Origin: Apilactobacillus kunkeei
Lineage (GTDB): Bacteria; Bacillota; Bacilli; Lactobacillales; Lactobacillaceae
Direction of reading: 5' to 3'
DNA: 64,000 nt
Assembly (NCBI RefSeq): GCF_001308195.1
Contig: NZ_JXDF01000001.1
Span: 1-64,000, forward strand
The notes below the pieces were generated by a model. That model saw nothing but the letters and a program-made list of their open reading frames with translations. It was not told the origin of the DNA and made no database searches. Made by a program: the position numbers and the translations under genes. Positions 29,701 through 38,499 of the stretch are shown here, in pieces (within the stretch, counting starts at the first letter, position 1; the number at the start of each line of letters is the position of its first letter).

Positions 29701-31110
29701 TTAACCAACGGAATCTTCCATTTGGTAATCAATTAATTTATTTAATTCCATCGCGTATTCCATTGGAAGTTGGTTTGAGAAGGGTTCAATGAATCCCATG
29801 ATAATCATCTTAGTAGCCTGAGCTTCGGATAAGCCACGGCTCATTAAGTAGTATAGGTCGGTTTCTGAAATCTTTGAAACCTTGGCTTCGTGTTCGATTT
29901 CTGAATCACCGTTGTAAATGTCATTGTGCGGAATGGTGTCACTCATTGAGTCATCATCCATGATGATCGTGTCGCATTCAATGTGTGACTTAGAGTAGTG
30001 AGCATCTTCAATCATACGGATTGTTCCACGGTAGTTACAAATCCCACCATCTTTACAGATTGATTTTGATACCACGTTGGATGAAGTGTGAGGAGCATGG
30101 TGCCTCATGATGCATCCGGTATCTTGGTAAATGTCACCGCTGGCAAATGCGATTGATAGCATTGTTCCGTTGGCGTAGGGACCATTCAAATCGATACTTG
30201 GGTACTTCATGGTGACCTTGGATCCTAGGTTTCCGTCGACCCATTCCATTGTGGCATTTTCATCTGCGGAAGCACGTTTGGTTTCCAAACTGTAAACATT
30301 GTCGGACCAGTTTTGAATGGTGGTGTAACGACAAAAGGCGTTCTTCTTCACGAAGACTTCGACGTCGGCTGCATGCAAACTATCTTCTGAGTAGTTAGGG
30401 GCGGTACAACCTTCAACGTAGTTCACACTGGCATCTTCATCAACTATGATGAGGGTTCTTTCGAATTGACCGGTTCGACCGGCATTGATTCTAAAGAATG
30501 CCTGAATTGGAATCTTGGCATGGACACCCTTTGGAACGTACAAGAAGACACCACCAGACCAAACCGCTGTGTTTAGCGCAGCGAATTTGTTCATTTGAGG
30601 TGTTACTAGTTTACCGAAGTATTCCTTCACTAAATCAGGGTGTTCTTTTAATGCTGTATCGGTATCGGAAAAGATGATTCCCATGTCGGCGAATTCTTTT
30701 TTGATGTTGGCGTAAACAGCTTCTGATTCGTATTGAGCTTCGGCACCAGCTAGGTATTTACGTTCTGCTTCTGGCACCCCGATTTTTTCAAAGGTGTTCT
30801 TAATATCTTCTGGAACATCATCCCAACTACGTGATACTGAATCGGTCGCTCTTTGGAAGTATCTGATTTTGCTTAAGTCGAGATCAGATAGGTCGGGACC
30901 AAAGTCAGGCATGGGTAGTTTTTGGAAGATTTTAAAAGCATTCAAACGAATATCTAACATCCATTTGGGTTCATGTTTTTGTGCTGAGATTTCGCGGACG
31001 ATATCTTCAGTTAGGCCATCACCGGTTGAAAAGACGGGTTTAACGTTGTCTTTAAAACCGTATTGATAATCATCATTTAAGTGTTGGATTGATTTATCGA
31101 TTGATATCAT
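29701..31110 (-). CDS. sufB: Fe-S cluster assembly scaffold SufB
   Basis: SufB is the core scaffold of the SufBCD complex, on which new Fe-S clusters are built. The 469 residues include the conserved beta-helix core, YVEGCTAPNYSEDSLHAADVE with its scaffold-region Cys, and the C-terminal ESEIEHEAKVSKI and YLMSRGLSE motifs. It is last in the operon and overlaps sufU by 17 bases, which implies coupled translation. Confidence 0.97.
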   Translation of the reverse strand: MISIDKSIQHLNDDYQYGFKDNVKPVFSTGDGLTEDIVREISAQKHEPKWMLDIRLNAFKIFQKLPMPDFGPDLSDLDLSKIRYFQRATDSVSRSWDDVPEDIKNTFEKIGVPEAERKYLAGAEAQYESEAVYANIKKEFADMGIIFSDTDTALKEHPDLVKEYFGKLVTPQMNKFAALNTAVWSGGVFLYVPKGVHAKIPIQAFFRINAGRTGQFERTLIIVDEDASVNYVEGCTAPNYSEDSLHAADVEVFVKKNAFCRYTTIQNWSDNVYSLETKRASADENATMEWVDGNLGSKVTMKYPSIDLNGPYANGTMLSIAFASGDIYQDTGCIMRHHAPHTSSNVVSKSICKDGGICNYRGTIRMIEDAHYSKSHIECDTIIMDDDSMSDTIPHNDIYNGDSEIEHEAKVSKISETDLYYLMSRGLSEAQATKMIIMGFIEPFSNQLPMEYAMELNKLIDYQMEDSVG

Positions 31111-31516
31111 CTCCGTTAATTAATTGATAAATTGCTTTGAAGGGAAGCATGGCACATTTAATGCGAATTGGTAGGTGCACGACAGATTGAAAGGCGACTA
31201 AATCACCTAACAGTTCTTCGTTAAAATCTTCGTGTGTCATCATTTTGGACATATTTAAAACGAGTTCATTGATTTGATCAGCGGATTTATCTTGAATTGC
31301 TTCTAACATCATCTGAGTAGCACCCTTACAAATAATGCAGCCATCGCATGCCACTTGTAGGTTTTCTACGTTGGGTTGCTTTGCATCAGCAGCCATCATA
31401 ATGTCATCACCACAGGTGGGATTAGTTAGATGGACGTCTGAATCAAACTGATTATTGTTAGGGCATTCACTGGCTTTTTGCATGATGATGCGTTGATAAA
31501 TGTTACTTAGATCCAT
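31094..31516 (-). CDS. sufU: SufU zinc-dependent sulfur relay protein
   Basis: SufU accepts persulfide sulfur from SufS. The 140-residue protein keeps the ligand pattern NPTCGDD, a Cys in CDGC and the Cys of RIKCAML. The usual GCSIS-A-SMM segment reads GCIICKGATQMM, and the Trp after KCAxLP is Phe (LPFKA), so it is a divergent member. It overlaps sufS by 14 bases and sufB by 17. Confidence 0.93.
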   Translation of the reverse strand: MDLSNIYQRIIMQKASECPNNNQFDSDVHLTNPTCGDDIMMAADAKQPNVENLQVACDGCIICKGATQMMLEAIQDKSADQINELVLNMSKMMTHEDFNEELLGDLVAFQSVVHLPIRIKCAMLPFKAIYQLINGDDINR

Positions 31517-32717
31517 TGAAAAATTCCTTCATTTCGTTAATACAGTCGACTAGTCGGTTGCATTCTTCAATCGTGTTGTAAATGTAGAGACTAGCACGTA
31601 ATGTCGCGTTGACTCCCAGTTTGTGGGTTAGTGGTTCGGCACAGTGTTGACCAGCTCTGACGTCGATATTCTTAGAGTCAAGGAAGGTTGCAGCGTCGTG
31701 TGGGTGAATATTGTCGACGTTAAAAGAGACGATTCCAGTTTGACGTTTAGTTGGTCCGTATACTGAAACACTGTCTAATGCATTAAGTTGGTCGTATAGG
31801 TATTGACCTAGTTTTTCACATTGTGCCTGCACGTTAGTCATTTTAAGTTCTTTTAGATAAGAAATTGCGGCGTCTAAACCGATGACACCCTCAATATTTG
31901 GGGTGCCGGCTTCTAGTCTGTATGGAATGTCTTTGACCTTGTAGTCGGTAGTTGATACTGATTCAATCATCTCGCCGCCGACACGGGGACTATCCATGTT
32001 TTCTAGTAAATCTTGTTTACCGTATAAAACCCCGATTCCGGTTGGTGCCATCATCTTGTGTCCGGAAAAGGCTAACCAGTCAATTGGTGTTTCTTGCACA
32101 TCGATTGGTAATTCGGGAGCAGCTTGCGCACCGTCGACTAGGATGTCAGCGCCGTGTTCATGAGCCAATGTGGTTAGTTGATCAATGGGATTGATGTTTC
32201 CTAAGACATTGGAAACGGCAGTGACTGCCACTAATTTGGTTTTGTCGGAAATGATTTGTTTAGCGGCATTTAAGTCGAGGTTGGCATCTTCATTTAGCGG
32301 AATGAATTTCAAAGTTGCGCCGTTATTTTTCGCAATCTTTTGCCATGGAAGGAGGTTACTGTGGTGTTCTGCGATTGAAACCACAATCTCGTCACCATAT
32401 TTTATGTGCTTTGCATAATATCCGTTAGCGATTAAGTTAATGCTATCGGTGGTACCAGCAGAAAAGACGATTTCTTTTGCGCTACTGGCATTAATGAATG
32501 AGGCAATGTTTTGTCTGGATTGTTCAAACATTTCTGTCGTTTCCCCGGCATCAGTGTAGACGCTTCGGTGCACGTTGAAATTGTGGTTAGTGTAAAAGTT
32601 ACTGATTGCGTCAATGACGTACTTTGGCTTTTGAGTCGTTGCAGCGTTGTCAAAGTAAATCATATCTGAATGCTCTTTGAAGATGGGAAAGTGATGACGA
32701 ATGTTTAGACTATCCAT
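31503..32717 (-). CDS. sufS: Cysteine desulfurase SufS
   Basis: A PLP enzyme that removes sulfur from cysteine for Fe-S assembly. Of 404 residues, the PLP lysine is K221 (SGHKMMAPTGIG) and the persulfide-carrying catalytic cysteine is C359 (RAGQHCAEP). YFDNAATTQKP and AEHHSNLLPW are typical of the class. It overlaps sufD by 8 bases and sufU by 14 bases. Confidence 0.97.
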   Translation of the reverse strand: MDSLNIRHHFPIFKEHSDMIYFDNAATTQKPKYVIDAISNFYTNHNFNVHRSVYTDAGETTEMFEQSRQNIASFINASSAKEIVFSAGTTDSINLIANGYYAKHIKYGDEIVVSIAEHHSNLLPWQKIAKNNGATLKFIPLNEDANLDLNAAKQIISDKTKLVAVTAVSNVLGNINPIDQLTTLAHEHGADILVDGAQAAPELPIDVQETPIDWLAFSGHKMMAPTGIGVLYGKQDLLENMDSPRVGGEMIESVSTTDYKVKDIPYRLEAGTPNIEGVIGLDAAISYLKELKMTNVQAQCEKLGQYLYDQLNALDSVSVYGPTKRQTGIVSFNVDNIHPHDAATFLDSKNIDVRAGQHCAEPLTHKLGVNATLRASLYIYNTIEECNRLVDCINEMKEFFNGSK

Positions 32718-33867
32718 GAATACGCTCCTCTAAGTTATTTAATAGGTGTTCTTGAACTGATTTGTCGGGGAATTTTTCAATTAAAGGTGTCAAGAATCCG
32801 CGGGTTAATAGGAAACGGGCGGTCTTGGTGTCAATTCCTCTTGTTTTTAAATAGTATAGCTGTTCGGGGTTAACTTTACCAACACTCGCAGCGTGACCGG
32901 CAACCACATCGTGATTGTCGATTAAAAGAATTGGGTCAATTTTCCCCTTACTTTCGTGACTTAAAGTCAATAGTCGACTGATTTGATCTGAATCAGAGTC
33001 GCTAGCTTCCAGCTTAATTTGACCAGTAGTATCGTAGACAGTCTTGGATTTATCGGCGACGATACCACGTTGTGATATCAAGCCACTCGTATTGGGACTT
33101 TTATTGATAATTTTGGTTTGAACTACTTGGTTTTGGTTTTGATCGGATAGACTCACTAGATTAATTCTAGCGGAACTGCCCATACCATCGAGGTCAATGT
33201 TGCTGTAGTAGCGACTGTCACCATGATTAAATAGTCCGACATAAGTCTTTAAGTTGGCGTTTTGCGCTAAATAAGCATTTAAAACGCGGTGAGATTTTTC
33301 GCTATTAGTCATTGCAGCGTCATAGAAGGAGACGTTGGCGTGATCTCCTAGCAATACTTCAATCATTAGGCGGTCGTTTTTAGGGTGTTGTTTTGAATCC
33401 TTGTAGGTGAATGAAACTTCACTTCCTGAAGCAGCGATAATTAGGAGGTGTTTTTCCTGCATGTTGTGATCGACTAAGTCGGAGATGTCGATTGATTCAT
33501 CAACGCAGACATCTTTAGGGATGAAAACAAACCCACCACTTTGTAGATACGCAAGATGGTTCGCATTTAATGCGTTATCACGCCAATAAATTGCTTTTTC
33601 CATCAAGTTTTCTTGGATTAGTTCCGGAAACTCGTTTGCAGCGGCGAACAAGTCCATCATGATAATGCCTAAATCCTGTAAGTTTTTAGGTGCTAAGTTT
33701 TGCGTATCTATTGAACGGGAGTTAAGTTCAGGAGATTCAAAGTGAAACTTGCGAAGTGGTGCGGGAACCTTCATCGTCTTTTTCATATCGTTTGCGACAA
33801 TGCGTTTAACGGTTAACCATTGTGGTTCGTTATGTGATTGGGCAAATTCTTGAACTGACATACTCAT
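32710..33867 (-). CDS. sufD: Fe-S cluster assembly protein SufD
   Basis: SufD is the SufB paralogue of the SufBC2D complex. The 385 residues share the beta-helix core (LSHESKGKIDPILLIDNHDVVAGHAASVG) and the C-terminal YLKTRGIDTKTARFLLTRGFL motif. Its ATG overlaps the sufC stop codon by one base (TAATG). Confidence 0.96.
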   Translation of the reverse strand: MSMSVQEFAQSHNEPQWLTVKRIVANDMKKTMKVPAPLRKFHFESPELNSRSIDTQNLAPKNLQDLGIIMMDLFAAANEFPELIQENLMEKAIYWRDNALNANHLAYLQSGGFVFIPKDVCVDESIDISDLVDHNMQEKHLLIIAASGSEVSFTYKDSKQHPKNDRLMIEVLLGDHANVSFYDAAMTNSEKSHRVLNAYLAQNANLKTYVGLFNHGDSRYYSNIDLDGMGSSARINLVSLSDQNQNQVVQTKIINKSPNTSGLISQRGIVADKSKTVYDTTGQIKLEASDSDSDQISRLLTLSHESKGKIDPILLIDNHDVVAGHAASVGKVNPEQLYYLKTRGIDTKTARFLLTRGFLTPLIEKFPDKSVQEHLLNNLEERIHG

Positions 33868-34634
33868 TATTCATCCACCAGCTTTACGTCGATGCCTAAT
33901 TGATCACGCAATTGGGCGTAACCGTTTTGTTCTAGTTGTTCAGCTAGGTGATAGTCACCGCTGGTAACGACGCGACCACCCATCATAACGTGAACGACAT
34001 CTGGTTTAACGTAACGTAAGATGCGGTTGTAGTGGGTGATGATAAGTGAAGAGAAGTTATCGTCTCGCATGTGATTGATTCCCTTTGAAACAACTTTTAA
34101 GGCGTCGATATCTAGCCCAGAATCGATTTCATCTAGGATGGCTAGATTGGGTTGAATCATCATCATTTGAAGGATTTCGTTTCGTTTCTTTTCACCACCG
34201 GAGAAACCTTCGTTAAGGTATCTGTCGGTGTATGATTCGTCGATATCTAAGAAGTCCATGACGTAGTCTAAACGTTTCATGAAGTCTAAAACTGATACTG
34301 GTTTGTCAGCCACCGCATTCATTGCGGCATGAATGAAGTCGACATTTTTTATCCCACTGATTTCGGTAGGGTATTGCATACCAATGAAGAGACCCAAACG
34401 GGCACGTTCATCGGTTGCCATGTCGTTTAATTCCTTGCCATCGAATGAAATGGTTCCTTCAGTAATTGAATACTTTGGTGAACCCATGATGGTCTGAGAA
34501 AGAGTCGACTTACCAGTTCCGTTGGGTCCCATGATGACATGGACTTCACCGTCTGGGATGGTTAAGTTTAGTCCCTTGATGACTTCTTCATCGGTTTCAT
34601 TGATTTTAACGTGTAGGTTTTCAATTTTTAACAC
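33867..34634 (-). CDS. sufC: Fe-S assembly ATPase SufC
   Basis: The ABC-type ATPase of SufBC2D. The 255 residues have Walker A GPNGTGKS (36-43), signature FSGGEKKR and Walker B LAILDEIDSGLD. The start is GTG at 34634 behind AGGAGG with 6-base spacing. It begins only 10 bases after nrdG ends, with no terminator between them, so it probably shares the nrdDG transcript. Confidence 0.97.
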   Translation of the reverse strand: MLKIENLHVKINETDEEVIKGLNLTIPDGEVHVIMGPNGTGKSTLSQTIMGSPKYSITEGTISFDGKELNDMATDERARLGLFIGMQYPTEISGIKNVDFIHAAMNAVADKPVSVLDFMKRLDYVMDFLDIDESYTDRYLNEGFSGGEKKRNEILQMMMIQPNLAILDEIDSGLDIDALKVVSKGINHMRDDNFSSLIITHYNRILRYVKPDVVHVMMGGRVVTSGDYHLAEQLEQNGYAQLRDQLGIDVKLVDE

Positions 34635-34644
34635 AATAATCCTC

Positions 34645-35226
34645 CTAGTGAACTAACTTGTCCCAAAGTACGACCTTATTTTCTTCAAGTGACTTTGGCA
34701 CATTGATAATTCTTTGGTTAGCACTACCGCGGAATTGAAGAGTTAAATCTTTTTGGTCTTCCATGAAACGACCATCAACTAGGATGTCGATCATTGAAAG
34801 TAGTTTTAATTTGTCATATGAATCTTTTAGTAATTCATCGAATGTGTAACCTGACCATGACCAGATGTCCTTGGTGTGGCCGAATTCTTCTCTAACTCGT
34901 TTGCATAAACGAAGGCAAACTTGCGTATTCAAGAAAGGTTCTCCACCCAATAGGGTAAGACCTTGAACGTAATCTTTTTTCATATCTTCGATGATTTGGT
35001 CTTCTAAATCTTGTGAGTAAGGTTGTCCGTAATGGAAGTTTTGTGAGGCGACATTGTAACAGCCGGGGCATAAGAACTTGCAACCAGAAACATAGATACT
35101 GCAACGGATTCCCTCACCATCAACGAAGTTAAATGGCTTATAGTCAGCAATATATTGTTGGCTTAAGTCTTTTGCAAGCCATTCCTTAGGCTTTGGATTG
35201 TTTGGCTGTCTCTTCATGTGCGACAC
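34645..35226 (-). CDS. nrdG: Anaerobic ribonucleoside-triphosphate reductase activating enzyme NrdG
   Basis: A radical SAM enzyme that installs the glycyl radical on NrdD. The CX3CX2C cluster motif is C49-C53-C56 (CKFLCPGC), preceded by FNFVDGEGIRCSIYVSGC and followed by LTLLGGEP. Length is 193 residues from GTG 35226; ATG at 35217 (190 residues) is a real alternative. The start overlaps nrdD by 41 bases, so the two are translationally coupled. It needs a 4Fe-4S cluster, and the suf genes follow immediately. Confidence 0.95.
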   Translation of the reverse strand: MSHMKRQPNNPKPKEWLAKDLSQQYIADYKPFNFVDGEGIRCSIYVSGCKFLCPGCYNVASQNFHYGQPYSQDLEDQIIEDMKKDYVQGLTLLGGEPFLNTQVCLRLCKRVREEFGHTKDIWSWSGYTFDELLKDSYDKLKLLSMIDILVDGRFMEDQKDLTLQFRGSANQRIINVPKSLEENKVVLWDKLVH

Positions 35227-37360
35227 TTTCTACCATTCCTTTCGACATATTCTTTTGACGTGATGAAATTTCAACGTGACGACCGTGAACCATTGGACGT
35301 GCTTGAGGGTTACCTAAGTAACCACAAGTTCTCTTAACAACGTCACAGTACTTAGGATCGTGGTTTCCACATTGAGGACACTTGAAACCACGGGCGGTAG
35401 CTTCAAATTCACCCTTGAAACCACACTTGAAGCATTTATCGATTGAAGTGTTGGTACCTAGGTATCCAACATGGTCGTATGCCCAGTCCCAAACGGCTTC
35501 TAGTGCCTTAGGGTTTTGCTTTAGGTTAGGGTATTCACAGTAGTGAATGAATCCAGCTGAAGCATAGTGGGGATAAGCCTCTTCAAATGTTAGTTTTTCA
35601 AATGGGTTAGGACGTTTTCTAACGTCGTAATGGAAACTGTTTGTGTAGTATTCCTTGTCGGTAATGTCTTTTACTTTACCAAATTTTTCGATATCATCTT
35701 GAGCAAATGTATCGGTTAATGATTCGGCTGGAGTGGAGTATAGACTGTAGTGGTATCCACTTTCCTTACTCCAAACCTTGCATAGACGGTTTAATTCAGC
35801 GACGATGCTGACAGTGAAGTCATGAGCTTCTTGATTTGATTCCCAATCTGGACCAAAGAATGCAGTGCCTACTTCGTATAGTCCGATATAACCAAGCGAT
35901 ACCGTGGCACGTTCGTTTCTGAAAAGTTCATCAACACTATCAGTTGATTTTAGTCGTTTCCCAAATGCACCATACTTGTATAGTAGTGGAGCGTTATCTG
36001 GTTTTGCTTCCTTAGTTCTTTCAATACGGTATGCCATTGCTTGGTGGACAATACCTAGTTTTTCTTCAAAAATGTGCCAGAACAAGTCCATGTTACCTTT
36101 GGATAATAGTGCAATACGTGGGAGATTAACGGTCACAACACCTAGATTCATACGACCGGCGTTGACGGCTTTGCCGTTTTCATCGGTCCACTTAGGTAAA
36201 AATGATCGACATCCCATTGGTGCTTTAAAATCACCAGTAATTTCACAAAGCTTGTCGTACATCAAAATATCAGGGTACATACGTTTTGTAGCACATTCGA
36301 TGGCTAATTCTTTGACGTCATAATTTTTGTCGTTAGGGTTTAAATTTAATCCTTTTTTCAATACATAGATTAGCTTAGGGAAAATTGCGGTACGACGTTC
36401 TTTACCAAGTCCTTTAATTCTGATTCTTAGAATATCTTTTTGAATTTCTTTTTCAATCCAATTGGTTCCTAGACCAAAACTAACAGTGGTGAAAGGTGTT
36501 TGACCTTGTGATGAGTATAGGGTATTAATTTCGTATTCTAGTGATTGCATCGCATCAAAGATATCTTTTTTGGTACGATCTTTTGCGTATTCTTCGCGCT
36601 TGTCTTCCTCTACCCATTTAGAAGCGGTCTTTAGGTGTTTTTCGTAGTTAATTTCGGCGAATGGTGCCAATACTTCATCGGCACGGTCGAATGATAGGCC
36701 ACCGTATTGTAGAGATGCAACGTTTGCGATGATTTGAGAAACTTGAGCGGTTGCAGTTTGGATTGAACGAGGTGATTTAACTTCTGCGTTACCAATTTTA
36801 AAACCGTTATTCAACATTTCTGCAAAATCAACTAAGCAACAGTTGGTTTCAGGAGTTGCTGGTGAGTAGTCTAAATCATGCCAGTGAATATCACCTCTAA
36901 GGTGTGCTTTTGCAACGAGTGGAGGTAGCATTTGAAGTCCAATGGCTTTGCTAGCTGCTCCTGCTTCTAGGTCTCGTTGGGTGTTAAAGACGTTACTATC
37001 TTTGTTGGCATTTTCGTGAACAACACGGTCATAACGGTTGAATAGTTGGTCGATACGAGCCTTTACATCGGTTGCTCTTTTGAATTTTTCAATGTCTTTT
37101 TTTTCATATTTTAAGTATTGCTCTTTAGCATCTAAGAAATCATTTTCTTCAAGAAATTGAATGATGAAGTCATGAATATGACTTGAAGTAATTTCTTCTT
37201 GATCCTTAGTAAATAGGTTCAAACGTTCAAAGAAACGTTTGTTATCTTCTTTACTAATACCCAATTGATTTAGTACAAAATCAATTTTGTATTTATAGAA
37301 TTTGGTCTTGTCACCAGAATTCTTTATAACGTTTAAATGAGCAAAAGTTTTATCAAACAT
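35186..37360 (-). CDS. nrdD: Anaerobic (class III) ribonucleoside-triphosphate reductase NrdD
   Basis: NrdD makes dNTPs anaerobically using a glycyl radical. I place the start at ATG 37360 (724 residues), preceded by AAGGATAGGAC; a start at 37453 would lie inside the promoter and operator. The C-terminus has the zinc site CFKCGF...CPQCG and the radical-glycine motif RTCGYLGNP. The N-terminus (VIKNSGDKTKFYKYKIDFVL) resembles a degenerate ATP-cone, so allosteric control may be reduced (inference). Two NrdR boxes lie upstream. nrdG overlaps its end. Confidence 0.95.
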   Translation of the reverse strand: MFDKTFAHLNVIKNSGDKTKFYKYKIDFVLNQLGISKEDNKRFFERLNLFTKDQEEITSSHIHDFIIQFLEENDFLDAKEQYLKYEKKDIEKFKRATDVKARIDQLFNRYDRVVHENANKDSNVFNTQRDLEAGAASKAIGLQMLPPLVAKAHLRGDIHWHDLDYSPATPETNCCLVDFAEMLNNGFKIGNAEVKSPRSIQTATAQVSQIIANVASLQYGGLSFDRADEVLAPFAEINYEKHLKTASKWVEEDKREEYAKDRTKKDIFDAMQSLEYEINTLYSSQGQTPFTTVSFGLGTNWIEKEIQKDILRIRIKGLGKERRTAIFPKLIYVLKKGLNLNPNDKNYDVKELAIECATKRMYPDILMYDKLCEITGDFKAPMGCRSFLPKWTDENGKAVNAGRMNLGVVTVNLPRIALLSKGNMDLFWHIFEEKLGIVHQAMAYRIERTKEAKPDNAPLLYKYGAFGKRLKSTDSVDELFRNERATVSLGYIGLYEVGTAFFGPDWESNQEAHDFTVSIVAELNRLCKVWSKESGYHYSLYSTPAESLTDTFAQDDIEKFGKVKDITDKEYYTNSFHYDVRKRPNPFEKLTFEEAYPHYASAGFIHYCEYPNLKQNPKALEAVWDWAYDHVGYLGTNTSIDKCFKCGFKGEFEATARGFKCPQCGNHDPKYCDVVKRTCGYLGNPQARPMVHGRHVEISSRQKNMSKGMVESVAHEETAKQSKA

Positions 37361-37385
37361 TATATCAGTCCTATCCTTAAAATAT

Positions 37386-37453
37386 ACACTATAACTTGTG
37401 TCTGAAATAATGTTAACACGCATATATAGTGTAAAAACATTCTTGAATGTCAA
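37386..37453 (-). promoter_or_regulatory. Promoter with two NrdR boxes upstream of nrdD
   Basis: Two 16-bp NrdR-type palindromes lie 31 bp apart, i.e. about three helical turns, the classical arrangement. They are ACACTATAACTTGTGT (plus strand, 37386-37401) and CACGCATATATAGTGT (37417-37432); the consensus is ACACWATATWTWGTGT. A minus-strand -35, TTGACA (37453-37448), lies just upstream, and the A/T centre of the upstream box offers the -10 (TATATA). NrdR should repress when dATP/ATP levels are high. Confidence 0.85.
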
Positions 37454-37643
37454 TTTGAATAGTGCGTACTGAATGATTATAATAATTTAATTTTCTCATA
37501 ATACGTAGTGATGAGCGATTTCGCCTTTTTTCGTCGAACATTTTTGGAATTTTGTCTAAAAATGTTCAAATTGAATGCTTACGTATCGTGCCCAAAGTAT
37601 TGATATACTAACGTTTAATAAGTGAAATCCGAATGAAAAACAC
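37454..37643. other. Gap between nrdD and aldB, no gene seen
   Basis: No convincing ORF lies here. It contains an inverted repeat with 10-bp perfect arms, GAACATTTTT (37536-37545) and AAAAATGTTC (37558-37567), of unknown meaning, in otherwise AT-rich DNA. Confidence 0.5.
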
Positions 37644-37676
37644 AAAAAAAGAACTTTATTGAAAAAGTTCTTTTTG
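37644..37676 (-). terminator. Terminator after aldB
   Basis: AAAGAACTTT and AAAGTTCTTT flank a short loop, with a T run on the minus strand. Confidence 0.85.
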
Positions 37677-37679
37677 GGA

Positions 37680-38393
37680 TTATCTTTCAGTTTGATTGAT
37701 GGCACCTTCGATATCATCCTTGGAAAAATCGTGTTCCAAGAATTCTTTGTTATCGGTAGGTAGTTGCAGGATGAATTGGTTAAATTTTTGAATGCCGAAT
37801 TCACCGTTAAAATTACGAAAGTCGCTTAAGTGTCCACCAATTGATAAATCATCTGCGATGAAGTGCATATGAAAACCATACACAGCAATTTGACTAAATG
37901 GAGATGGATTATAGTATCCGATGATGGTTCCAGTGACGTTTTCGCCGTTAAAGATATGTTCACTTTCAGCTGTCTTAATTAGATTAGGATATGGCTTACT
38001 TTGTTTGTATACGGATCTCAGCTTAACAGATTGAAAAGTCCCGTGGAACTTAATTGCGAATTGAGTATTTTGTAGTTTGGACTTGTTAAAAATCGCATCG
38101 TTTAATTCATTGATTGATAGATTATCTTTGACCTTAAAGTCTTGGAAATCGGCGAAGTGGGCATTACCAAAAGGCATGGTGAAATCATCTGAAACGATGG
38201 AGACATTACCATCACCGTCTATCTTGTAAGGGTTGCCATCAATAATGATTAGTTCACCGTCTAGACCATCACCGCTGCCGATTCCGGTATCACCGTGTGA
38301 TAGGAGTTCCTTGATTGATAGGGTTCCGTCGAAAAGTCCGGGGACTACGATTGCACCAGTTCCATTTTGAAATAATTGGTTTGTGTTTTGCAT
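37680..38393 (-). CDS. aldB: Alpha-acetolactate decarboxylase
   Basis: Converts alpha-acetolactate to acetoin, diverting pyruvate from lactate and lowering acidity. The 237-residue protein keeps the zinc ligands H175, H177 and H188 (YGFHMHFIADDLSIGGH). The FDGTLSIKELLSHGDTGIGSGDGLDGELI start region is diagnostic. TTGGAGG precedes the ATG. It is divergent from a TetR-type gene that may regulate it. The acetolactate synthase gene is not in the window; an acetoin reductase gene lies 5.5 kb away. Confidence 0.95.
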   Translation of the reverse strand: MQNTNQLFQNGTGAIVVPGLFDGTLSIKELLSHGDTGIGSGDGLDGELIIIDGNPYKIDGDGNVSIVSDDFTMPFGNAHFADFQDFKVKDNLSINELNDAIFNKSKLQNTQFAIKFHGTFQSVKLRSVYKQSKPYPNLIKTAESEHIFNGENVTGTIIGYYNPSPFSQIAVYGFHMHFIADDLSIGGHLSDFRNFNGEFGIQKFNQFILQLPTDNKEFLEHDFSKDDIEGAINQTER

Positions 38394-38405
38394 AAATATA
38401 CCTCC

Positions 38406-38467
38406 AATATTTTGTTGATATATTTAATATTAGGGTATAATTTAACCAATTCAATTTACAAAATATT
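38406..38467. promoter_or_regulatory. aldB-tetR divergent promoter region with mirrored repeats
   Basis: AATATTTTGT (38406-38415) and ACAAAATATT (38458-38467) are perfect inverted copies 52 bp apart, flanking a plus-strand TATAAT (38436-38441). They may be half-sites for the neighbouring TetR-like regulator. Because the sequence is AT-rich, chance is a real alternative. Confidence 0.45.
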
Positions 38468-38499
38468 ACATGTGTTCAATTTTCAAAAAGGGTGATTGG

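Noticed and set aside
35904-36323. Long plus-strand ORF opposite nrdD
   Set aside because: No ribosome site, and it mirrors the codon pattern of nrdD; a shadow of the real gene. The same applies to other antisense ORFs within dnaN, gyrA, suf, ade and the antiporter genes.
37361-37453. Longer NrdD start at 37453
   Set aside because: The added codons run through the -35, both NrdR boxes and the untranslated leader.
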